NCBI GenBank assembly: GCA_947623455.1
Contig: OX392527.1
Coordinates: forward strand, 51,938,401-52,002,400
Length of the DNA stretch: 64,000 nt
Source of the DNA: Mimachlamys varia
Lineage: Eukaryota; Mollusca; Bivalvia; Pectinida; Pectinidae
Direction: 5' to 3'
Shown here: positions 13,501-25,500 of the stretch, piece after piece
How the letters are laid out: every line of letters begins with the position of its first letter
Numbering within the stretch: the stretch's first letter is position 1
Notes under the pieces: model-generated
Told to the model about the DNA's origin: nothing
The model's input: only the letters and a program-made list of their open reading frames with translations
Databases searched by the model: none
Position numbers and translations under genes: made by a program

Positions 13501-16500
13501 TTCAGGGAATGAGAGGCCAAAAGGGAACCCCCAAGAAATAATCCCAATGAAAGAGGAGGATAATTCAAAGGAAAAACCCTCCCCGTGAGAGGAAGTGGTG
13601 TACCACTGACTGCCGTGCCGCATAAAGGGGAAAGAGCCTATTGGGGGGGCATAGCCACAGACTGTGCCACCACCAGTGGACCCAGAGAATACAGCCCATC
13701 AGAATGGGATGCCAGGGACCTCAAATAGAAGTCCGAGAAGGTATTCCTGCCTCGCCAAAAGGCAGCAGACATAACCTCCTGGAAAGAAGCCCCATTGAGG
13801 AGAGCCCAGGAAGAAGCAAGGGCCCTAACCTCATGGGCTCTAACCTTAAAATGAGCCCTAACCTCATCGTCAGAATGCTCATAGGCATACTTGATGACTT
13901 GACATATCCACCTAGATACTGACTGAGCAGAGATATCCTGCTGACCCTGCTTAATGGGCAGGAAAAGCCGGGAACGAGAACCCCGCCCCCCCTGGTTTTA
14001 TCAAGGTAAAACCGAAGAGCCCGACAGGGACACAGAAGCTTATCTAGCTCGTCAGTACCAGCTACTGAAGGTAAGGATGGTATCTTGATGGGTTCGGGCG
14101 AAAAGGAAGGGACCTGATTCTTAGCCATGAAGGAAGGATCAGTAACCAAGGTCACTGAAGAATGGTCCCTTGCCCAGCGCAAGCATGAAGGGAGAGAAGA
14201 CAAAGCATGTATCTCACTCCTTCTACGCCCCGACGCAAGAGCCACCAGGAAAACTGCCTTGAATGTGACCCATTTCAAGGACGCGTTACCCATAGGCTCA
14301 TAAGGCGACCGCAAGAGGGAATCAAGTACTAATGCCAGGTTCCATTGCGGGGCCAACTGCCTAGTTCTAGGCCTAGCCAGTCCAAAACCCCTAATCAGAG
14401 CAGATAGAGACAGGGAAGAACCTATATCTGATCTACCGTGAAAGGCGAGGACCCCCGCTATGGCAGACCGATAGCCTGCTATAGTACTGGGAGCTAGGCC
14501 CTTATCACGGAATAACCATAAAAGGAAATCCGCGATTAGCTGGACAGAGGCCTCGATCGGATTAGCCTCCCTGCCGATACACCAATCGCAGAAGATTTTC
14601 CACCGCGACTGGTATACGACAGACGAGGAAGACCGGATCGATCTAGCGATGCGATCTGACACCTCCCGAGAAAATCCCGCCTGAGCGAGGCCTCCAGTGA
14701 TAGCCTCCACGCGTGAAGGTGGAGGATCTCGGGACGAGAGTGCATCGTCCTGGACCGAGGCTGCCTGAGGAGGTTGTGCTTGAGAGGAAGAGCCAGAGGT
14801 TCTTCCACTACCAACGACAACAACGCCGGAAACCATGGCTGCCTCGGCCACAAAGGGGCTATCAGAAGGAGGGAGCAATGGTGATGCTCCCGAAACTTCT
14901 GTAGCACCCTGCCCACCAGATTGAATGGAGGGAACGCGTAGGCCTGCATTCCCTCCCAATCCAGAGAAAGAGCGTCCACGGCCCAAGCCCTCGGATCTGG
15001 AACCGGTGAAACAAAGGTTGGTAGCTGACTGTTCAGGGATGTGGCGAATAGGTCTATATGAGGCCTGTCCCATACCTGACAAATTCCCTTGAAAATCAAG
15101 GGATCCAGCTGCCATTCTGTTAAGACCGGCTGGCGGCGCCTGGAGAGAGTATCGGCGAGAATATTCAGCTTGCCTGGAAGATGCTTGACTAGAATAGTCA
15201 GTTGCATCTCCTGACAGAGAAGAAGAACTCGGATAGCGAGGGCACACAAGGTGTGAGACCTGGTGCCCCCCTGTCTCTCCAGATACGCGACAACTGTGGA
15301 GTTGTCCGTAGCCACACAAACCACCTTGGAATGCAGGATCTCCCGAAGAGACTGCAGAGCCAATAGAACAGCCCTCATCTCTAACACATTGATGTGTTCT
15401 GAGAGCTGTTCCCCAGACCACTCCCCCGACCGGGCATGCCCGTCGAGGTAAGCTCCCCAACCCGTCATGGAAGCATCCGTGTACAGGGTCATGGTGGGAG
15501 AAGGCTTGGACAGAGAAACCCCACGGAGGACGTTGTCCCGAATGGTCCACCATCGAGCAAACTCCTTGACCGACTGGTTCAGAGGAATGAAAGCTTCCCA
15601 ATCCCTCGACGAGGGAACCCAGTTGGACAGGAGAAACATCTGAAGGGGTCTGATGTGGAGTCTCCCCAAGGGTACCACATCTGCCAGGGAGTTGAGATAA
15701 CCCAGAAAACTGAGAAACCAGCGTACCTGGACCTGTGACCATCCGATGAAGGTCAGAACCATAGCCCTGGCCTTCTCGAACTTCTCCAGAGGTGGAAGGG
15801 CTATGCCCTGAATCGTATTGAAACGATTCCCCAGGAACACAAAGTCCTGAGAAGGGATTATCTCTGACTTCTCTCTGGAGGGGATGAAGCCGACTTTCAG
15901 TAAGATTTTCAGAACCAAACGGGTATCCTGCACCAAAGATTCCCTCACGAGGTGGAGCATGAGGGAATCGTCGAAATAGATGTGAACATCTATTCCGCGG
16001 GAGTGCAGGAATCCCACGACCACCTGCAGCAGCTTGGTGAATACCAAAGGTGCAGTCGTGAGCCCGAAAGGCATGGCCCGGAACTGAAAGACCCTGCCGT
16101 TGCAAGTGAAACGGAGGTACTTTCGTGCCGACTTCTTGATGGGGATATGGAAGTAAGCATCCTTCAGATCTACTGATGTTGCCCACATTCCGTCTCTCAC
16201 GGAGGCAATAATGCCCCGAGGAGTCTCCATCTTGAAGTGAGGAGAATCTACGTGTCTGTTGAAGGCACTTAGATCGATGATGGGACGCCACGCACCCGAC
16301 TTCTTCCGAACCAGAAACATTCTGGAGTAGAAGCCGGGGGAGCACCCCACCAAAGGGACCTCCTCGACCGCGCCCTTGGAGAGCATGGTCCCTACTTCCT
16401 CCTGGAGGGCAAGAGCCTTCTCTCGATCCCCCGGAGGAGGAAAGAAAATAGGTTCTGCTGACAGCGTGGGTTCTTCCACCAATGGAATACCCAACCCCTC

Positions 16501-19500
16501 CGAGACCACGGACAGAGCCCAAGAGTCTTCCGTAATTCCCTTCCATTCTGGAAGGAAAGCAGACAGACGACCCCCTACAGGAATGTCTGGCCGAGGCAGA
16601 TCGAGACCTTGCCAGGCAAGTGAATCGTCTATGGACTCGGAGACGGAGCCTGCGGGAGATGGAACCGAATCTGAGACGGGAAGAGCGAGCTCTTCCCGAC
16701 CCGACACGACTGCCCCGGCCACGGAGGAAAAGGAGTCAGGAACCCTTCTTCTTACCCCCAGGAGGGTTCTTACCCTTCTTACCCTTCCCCTTGTTGTCCT
16801 TGAAGGGAGCCTTAGATTTCTGCGGTACAGATGACTGTGAAGCAGAAGTCTTCGGCTTCTTCTTGGGGGGCGCGGACCCCTGCGAGGCACTGGCCCTCTC
16901 CGACGTAATCCTCTTTACCAGAAGTGCGGAGGCGACGGAGTCCTCCTTCAGGTCCTTCTGAACAGAAGGCAAAGCCCCCCCAAATAGAGTGGGGCCCGAG
17001 AAGGGGGCAGTCAACAACCGGGAACGGTAAGGCTCCTCGATAGGACGGTTTTTCAAAACAGAAAAACGCCTAGCGAGCAAGACATTTGAGAGCGAGGAGA
17101 CCTGAAGAGCTGCCAATGCCCTCAATGCCCCGTTCAGTACAGATGTGACTCTGTCCTGAATGTCGGCCTGTTCCGTCTCGGATATACGACCCTCAGGCAA
17201 GTCGGATACCCTATATAGACATACCGTTAGGAAGTCTATATAAGACAGAATCTGGATGGAGAGACGCAGCAATCTCTCCATCTTGTGGTGTTCCTTGGGC
17301 CCGAACACCACCTGGTCCACTGACTTGCCGGGCCAGGAAGACAGCTCCCTCAATTCCAGCCTAGCTGGTTGGGGGGCAAGCGACCCATCATGCGTGGCGT
17401 AGTCGTTAGGGCGAACCTCAGACAAATCGCCAACGCTGAGCTGCAACCCGGCAAACCCAGGAGCACGGGCGGACGAAGAGTTCTTCTCAGTCACCCGCCT
17501 CTGGGCAGTGGCCAGGGCTGAAGACACAATAGTGCCTTCTGGCAGTGAGCGGTCTGACTGAGCAGACGCTCGTGGAGCCACCAAAGATCCCAAGAGGGTA
17601 GTGGACTCCGGAGCCGACGAAACTGCAGGTGGTGGGCAGACCTGCTCCCCGAGAATCCTGGCAACGTCAGCCCGCAGGGCACGCATGCCAGAAAGCACTT
17701 GCTGGGCCTCAGCCTCAGCAGCCTCGGAGACACCATCTCCCTGGACCTCATCATCCTCTTCCTCAAGAGGATCGTCCTCGGAATAACCGGGGTCGATTTC
17801 TGAGCAACCAGGGGACAGGTGAATAACGTCAGGCTCCTCTGCCGAGCCCGCGTCCTCATAGTCCATATCCTCCGCCTCGGCACGGGGATCCGTGTCCGAG
17901 AGGGAAGGAAATGGGCCAGCCAGAGGTGCCAACTCCAGGGAATTATCCCCGGGGATGCTCACCAGACGACGTTTAGGCGTAGCAGGCCTAAACGCCGTGG
18001 CTGGGGGTTTTGGCTTAGAAGCCGAAACCCCAACCCTGGACCCGGAGACAGGAGGGACTGTGCGAGACACAGAAGTCCTGAAGGTCCGACGAACCTTCCT
18101 AGGACCGGCCAGAGGGGCCCCCAAAGCAGCAGAACGTTGGGGGGGACAACGTTCCCACTGCGAACACGTCTCCGTGAGGGAGAGACCATACCCCATGGAT
18201 TCCACAAGGGATAAGCCATGGGGTTAACCCCATAACCCGGGGGAAATGGGGGCGTCCCCGCGGGCTGGGAGTGACCCCAAAAGTGACCGAATTGGCCTGC
18301 CTGAGGCTGGGGTTGGCCACCCTGGCCGAAAGCCATGGGTGGACCGCCACTCCCCCCAGGTGGACACCCGGACATGTATGGGCCCTGCCCATAGCTGCCG
18401 GGAAGCTGGGGAAACCCAAAACCAGTCGCAGGCTGGATTGGGTGGCTCAGGGTTGGGTGACCGCAGGCACCCGTATACCCAAAACCAGGGGACATAGAAG
18501 GCCGGGAACCGGCCGACTGTCCAGGAAATCCATAACCGGAAGTAGGAACTCCCGGCTCCCCTGTCAACTGAAAACCAGAACCAGACCCAACAGGGTCGGG
18601 ATAGGACAATTGACCGGGGGGAAAACCTGGACCAGTGAAGGTGCTGGGGAAAGAGCGCTGCGCTGCACTCCCCCCGGAGGGACCAGACATTGCCGAAGCA
18701 ATGGCAGAGTCACCACCGGGACCTGACCCCGAAGGGAGAAGCCCGGCACCAACACAATCCCCAACCCCAACACCACCTGGGACGCCGGGGTCAACGACAG
18801 AGTCGATGACTGGCGGCCGGATCTCCCTACCCAAGGGCAAGCACGAAAGCTTACGGGAGGTACCGGCCAATTCGACCCTAGTATAAGGCAAACTAGGGTC
18901 AGGCTGTCCCTCCCCTACTCCAGGTCGAACCTGGACAGGAGGGACCACCTCCTGTCCCGAAGACGGGATCGCCGAGGCGAGGGTCTCCGTGACAGGTGAA
19001 GGGAAGGAGCTGACAGGTTCCTTAGAACAAGCAGCAGCCTTACCCCTCGGTCTCCCTCGCTTCCCTGACACACCCCTCTTACGAGAGGGTAAGGGAAGCT
19101 TAGCAACACAAAATTCCTTGTTCTGAGAGGGGACCTGAGAACATAAGTCACATGGGGCCTCCCCAGAACAAGGACGACAAATGGAACCGGCGTCATGGGG
19201 GTCGCCGTCCTCAAGGAAATGCGAGCACCCATACGCCGAACACCTACTAAGACTAGACGACATAATATATATATATATATAGTCAAACAGTCAACGAAAA
19301 CCAACAGTAACAGAACAAAAATTTATTCAAAAAATAAATGAACTGATACGAAAAAACGGCAAGCAGTTTACTAAAAGTATTAATAAAATACAAGTAAACA
19401 AATAAAACGGTCAAAACAAAACAGGACCGCAGCAAATAACAGGGCCGACGAAAATGGCGGACACGTGCGTTACACCACTAACGAGACCCGTCGAGGAAAC

Positions 19501-22500
19501 CCGGCCGTAAACGGCCAAAACCACGACGACAGTCAACACAAAGTAAACAGTGGGGAAGATGGGTATATGTACGCCAACTGCGCACTGAAAAAAGGATATG
19601 GAACACTGAAATGAAGTCCACAAAGCTAATTTGTGACCAGCCAAACCCAAACCGTCAGTACAGTGAAGGCGCCATTGAAGAAAGAGGAAGTAAGTACGCT
19701 GTGCGTTTTCGGCGTGCATGTGCGGGGTACGTCAGGGTATGAGGGCGGGGATATTTGAATCTTTTGTTTTGGGGCTACAAAGATGGGTGTAGGTCTTGAT
19801 CATTGCATACTAAAGTTATGGTAATTATTACTGAAATGAAATCAAAATTTATAAATTTCAGTTTCCGCCATTCTTATCATCATTCTGATATCCACCGGAG
19901 CGTCTCTGGTTGCCATGGCTGGATCTCATTTCCTTCGGAACACCTCGGCAATGTTCCCTGTTATGTTAATAGGACGAATGTTGCTTGGACTTGCTCCGGG
20001 TCCTATGAGACGTAAGAAATACAATTCATGCATGCAAATAGATTATTTATATTACAGCATATCAGAAACTGAGATGCAATTTCCGTAAAAAATGGCGGTA
20101 TCTGTCGGTGAACTACGATAACTGACTATCCAGCTGCTGAATCGACCATCTACCATCACCAGTAAAACAAAGAAGTGAACCCTTCAACCTCCAAAGAGTA
20201 GTTAGTCAGTGTAGGAAGCTAACGTAAGCACTCACTGCATCGTACAGTGTATAGGTGTCTTCAAAACTGATTTCAAATGGAACTGAGCAATAATTCACAC
20301 TACATGTAGAAACAAATGATATCACAAGAGTCACAATGAACCTGCATCTTTGCATACTTCACCTAGTATTGTGAAAATAAATGTCTCAATGAGACCAAGA
20401 TAAAACTTGTCCATGATCAGCAGCCGATATCTATCACAAAAATCTCGGCGAATGAATATATGCGACATTGGAGAAGAGCAGGGTTTTTACCATTATGATA
20501 ATCATTAGTAACGCTTGAGTGTTTTAATATACTAGGTGTTTACTTTTGTGATCTTAAAAGTAGACAATCTGTTTTTATATTGCTCACAAGCTTTGTTTAG
20601 CTCTTTCTAGAAAAGCTACCAGCCACATATCATTATTAACTAGGATTCATTACTGGTTATTTGATATTGAATAATTTTATATTTTTACCGTTGCATGGCA
20701 TTGCTCCAGTATAACCATGCTGACCTCGTCATTATTATGACGTCCTTTGTGTTTCGTCCAAGAGGATGACTGATATATCAATTGAACAAGCGTAAACGAT
20801 AGATACATTATTTGAGCTAAATGCTGAGAAAAAAGTGCAATGAGAATTTTTATGGGATGAACAGATTCCAATATTGTTAATATAATTTTTGAACTTGTTT
20901 TAGATGACATAGGCACATTTCCGTCCTCCAGATTCCTCCCAAAAACCATCTATAATGTTAACGTAATTTTACTATTTACCAGATTCTTTGAAATTAATAG
21001 TATGCATTCAATTAAAACTAACTTACATATCGGTATGCGATTTTTGTCAGCCTCTTTCAACCTGATAGGCGCGAACCTGTATTTGTATTTCTCATATGAA
21101 GTATTCACTACGACATGTACTGGCAATATATACGGTAACAGGATAGAGAACATTGTAATATTAAAGGTCAAAAGAAAAAAAGGAACCGTTACAACTTCAA
21201 AAAGCAATGCTTCGTTAATGAAAGCTCGTATTGATGTTCTTAAATTTATAAGATAAAGAATAAATGCATTATACTAGTACTTTATTTCAGAATTGTCATC
21301 CACACTACAAGTTAAGAGACAGTCCCAGTGACGTTAATACAATTTGTCTTCACAAAACGAATTATGGATGAAGACATTCTGTTTCTGAAACCAAGGTCTA
21401 CCCTAGTTAAATAAGCACAAAATTGTCATTGTTTTTTTTTCGAACCCCCATCCTCTCATATACTGACTAGATCTCTAGAGCATAATGAGGTTTCTATAAA
21501 TAACGATTCGAATATGACCACTCTGTCTTTCAATATAGCCATTTCTTCCAATATGTGAATTTTTTGTCATCACTTAATTACCAAATACATGTAAGAATAT
21601 CGTTCAGAAGGTAATAATGTCCTTAGAATAATCAGCATTGCTTTTCAGTCGTGCAGGAGCGAGTAATAGCCCATTGGTTCCGTGGGGATTCCGTCCTGCC
21701 AGTCAGTTTACTGCTTGTAACGCGTAGGAGCGGGACATTGCTAAACTTCCTAGTCACCGCTAACATTGCCGTCCACTTTGGTTTCACTTGGTCTCTTTGG
21801 GTTGGTAAGTGTTAAGGCATATTTTAAATGCCCTATATTTTTTTAGAAATGCATTCCCGTAAATTTTGCGTATTTTAAGCGGCTCTAATATTTTTTCTTA
21901 ATTGTCTTGAAATAACTAAGCATGATATCTTTGATGCGAAATAATTCTAACTTAAGTTAAACGTTTCGAAATCGATTGAACGAGGGGAATCGGCTGAATT
22001 TTTTCCCCCCAAAAATTGGTCTACGAACTTTTAAACTCAATCAACGTGTATTGCATATGCAACTTTTAATTAACCAAACTATTGTTGTTTTTTTCGGCCT
22101 GCCACCGCAGATACAACATTCCCACACGACCTTGCGAGAACAAACTCCAAAAAAATATACAGTTACAGAATTAGAAAGATACTATTGTTTAAAGAGGGCA
22201 GACATAATTTATAATACCAGATCTTTTTCCCCAATTTTGTTATATCGATCACAGGTGCGTGTCTATGTTCATTTGGTATTATCGCCGCTATTGTGATGGT
22301 CTTCTTAGACATCCAGGGATCCAAAAAACTGGACGATGACTCGTTAAAACAGATCGCGAGTAGGCCTATTGTAAGTAAACCTATTACGAGACGATTTTTT
22401 TTCATATGAATAATTTAATATTTCATTCGTTATTATTGACGAATATAAATACCTGACGAATTTACAATACCTGACGAATATACAATACCTTGTCTGAATA

Positions 22501-25500
22501 ATTTTCTCTTTTCGTGATGAAAAAGAAACCATTTTACCAATATTCAACACATTTGTTATAAAAGCCCATGTGTTCATGTGAACTGCAATGAGTTATTTGT
22601 TTTATAGATCCACATTCCATATAAGGTTTCTTATTTTGAAAAGAAAATCTTGTTTTGTTTTGGCTCTCCTCAATGCTAGCAGTTATGAGTTATATTGGTT
22701 TCAGTTTTCCTCAATTCCAGCTACAGTCTTTTCTTTTGTACATAATTATATTCGGTGTCAATTATTGTCTTTTTGCTTTATTAACTTGGGATTGGGTGCT
22801 TTTCAGTTCCCTTTCCGCTTGAGCGTTTCGGCTGTAGGGCTCATTGTGTTCTGTGTGCTGCTGTTTACACATTTCTGTTTTTCTTTTTAAAATGCATTTT
22901 GATGTTGAAAGTTAATATGATTATGGTAGTGGTCGTAAGTATTTTTTATTGCCATACAAATGACGTAGAGATCCATAAATGCATCGCGTGTATAACGCAT
23001 AAAATCATAATTTATATACTCGCAAAAAGAAAAAAATCACATTTATATTTGGTTTTATATAAATGTATAGGTAGGAGCATGTTACATATAACAAAGATAA
23101 CCTCTGACGACGAGGCTGTTTTATTGTCATTGTTATTCTAGCATACCAATATATGTATCGGTTTTAGAAGTTATCCGACATTACAAGCATCCCTAAGACG
23201 TACTGGGTCCATGTGTCTATGATTGGGTGCTACTACTGTGCATTCTATACCTTCATCACTAACGTAACGTAAGTATGCTAGCCGTTGTATAATTAATCCA
23301 TATCTATCTGAACAACAACTCAACCCCGCCCCCCAAAAAATGGACTTTCTAACCACCTGAACATGCCACGTCCTTTAAGACTATATTTATCGAAGCTGTA
23401 AATTGGATAATGAAAATAATAATAATATACCGAAGCGTAAAGCAATTAACTATTTTAATTAAATGTGATTAAACCTTGACCTATGACATTTACCTGTCAA
23501 CGTATCATTGGGACCAAATGCTGATGTTGATTAGAAAATGAAACTCTGTAGAATTAATTAAACAAAGTGTCAAGAAGTTGATGGAGAAGTGGCATATTTA
23601 CTGGCTTTATGGTAATAAAAGGTGAAATTGTCACTGCCGTTGGGGTGACATTAAAATTGACAGCATATCTCCTATTTAGGTCATGTAAACAATGACGTAA
23701 TTGCCGCCGTGTAATCAACATAAAATGACTTCATTACTAATTTGATGAAAGAAAAAGCATACTCAACTATCATTTTATTTTTTAACGTGCATATACATGT
23801 ACATGTAATTCCTAACAAAATTATAATTATGTGATATTTTTTTCAGACATTATATCCAGTTAAGGTATGGGTATTCCAAAGTAATGGCATCGTATGTCAA
23901 CGGAACAATATATATTGGACCTATTTTCTTCGCACCGCTTGTAGCCTTATTACTGGTAAGACAATCCGCAAACATGTCAAAACTGCTAATCCCCAACAAC
24001 AAATTATTCACGTGAAAATGAAAATAGAGTTTACAAGTTCTACGGAAATTATTATAGAAATATGAGCAAATTATCCAGTCATATCTCTGGTGGAATATAA
24101 AACGGTCTGGGTGAGTGTAGCGAGCATTCAAGTGAAACGACAATATCAAAGTTGTCGTTAGAAGAATTGTCCCACTACCAACAAAACACGAATTCATATA
24201 TCTTCAGCACATAAACATACAAATACTCATAGGGAAATATTAGCCAGGTGTCATATGACTAGCAGTTGATACCTTTGTAAGGCACTCCTGTAAACACATC
24301 AGAATGGTATATGTTATTGCATTGATTGTGTATTAATTGTATATCTATGTACTGTAAAGCACTTCAGAGTAGTTTATGTTTGTAGATAGGGCGGTAAATC
24401 ATATATTACATCTTAAGCTATTTATTTATCACTTCATTGCAACTGATAACTTCAATATGAGTGACACCTTTAAAGATTCTTTATTTCGAAACACAGATGA
24501 GATTTATGGAGTTCGTATATCGTATATGTCTTGATATGAAGTAAGAATAAAACATCAACAAAACCCATATAGAATGTTGATGACATAAGAATGCAGTTTA
24601 TGTTCCCATTTCTAGTGGTATGTCTCTTAAGCACTTACATCGTTTGTAATACAATGTATTTGTTCCTTATGTATCGGCAAAAACACGCAACTAAATTCGA
24701 TCTAATTTTTGTCTTTTTCAGAAAAGGATAAAATGCAATGGTTTAGTAGCCACGATTGTAACAACACTTAGTATCCCTATATATTTGCTGCTGATCTTCA
24801 GTTTAGCTATACCTCCAATCCTTCTCACCGTGGCTTTCGGCTTGGTAGCTACATTTAATATTGTAAGTCTTTTGCTTCTGACCTGGTATATTTCGTTAAT
24901 GTTTTCAGGCTTTGGTGTAATTCATAAATAACATATTCTTCTTGTCTGTCTATATCAGGTTATGGCACATATAGTTAAAGAGACTATTGTAAACCAAGTT
25001 ATTTTCGCGGCGACTTAATTTCGCGTTTTAATATGAAACGACTTTTTCGCAGCGTAAATCCTATGTATAGAACAGTACTCCTACAGTTGTCATACCTCTG
25101 GTTTAAACTATTTTGTTGCGATTCATTTTCGCGAATTTAAATCAACCTCGAAATTCGCGAAAATTAATCACTCGCGAAAATATGTTGGTTTACAGTGTAC
25201 ATTTAGTAAGCTGAACATAAAACATAGTCATCAGATAACACTCCTTTAGATGGGGGGTCGATTCAGTATACGAAACCTTAGACTTTATTGCTGAACTCGT
25301 ACAACCTTCTAGGATTCATCAATGAAGCAATTGTTTAAAACAGAAAAATGGCATATCTCATACAATCATATTAATGAAAAAAATAAGACGTCCAACAAAT
25401 ATCCCGATTGAATGAATTTCAACAGCACTAGATGTGTTTGTTAATTTCATAACTTGTTAATCTTACATTATTTCAATTGATATGTATGCATCTTGTCAGT

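Larger units (their letters stand above)
13075..19842 (-). mobile_element. DIRS-type tyrosine-recombinase retrotransposon, about 6.77 kb
   Basis: Element read on the minus strand: 5' inverted repeat, two gag-like ORFs, RT-RNase H, tyrosine recombinase, internal complementary region, 3' inverted repeat. Identical 139-bp inverted terminal repeats (13121-13259 and 19684-19822) are extended by short unlike tips (13075-13120 and 19823-19842). A 92-bp internal segment (13334-13425) is the reverse complement of the left tip joined directly to the right tip. This architecture is diagnostic of the DIRS order, which is thought to integrate by site-specific recombination from a circular intermediate without target duplication. 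Both outer tips share AAAT, consistent with a short recombination core. It lies antisense in intron 4 of the MFSD1-like gene. GC content is clearly higher than in the flanks. The recombinase frame is broken, so this copy is probably not autonomous. Confidence 0.93.

Noticed and set aside
13721..16546. A 941-codon minus-strand frame taken as one protein
   Set aside because: Only its 3' part (from about 14836) is the recombinase. The first 570 codons are the alternate frame over the RT-RNase H gene, and the last 90 follow a frameshift.
13075..19842. DIRS block as a host gene cluster or Helitron
   Set aside because: RT-RNase H, recombinase boxes, inverted terminal repeats and the internal complementary region together fit only the DIRS order. 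There is no Rep/helicase.
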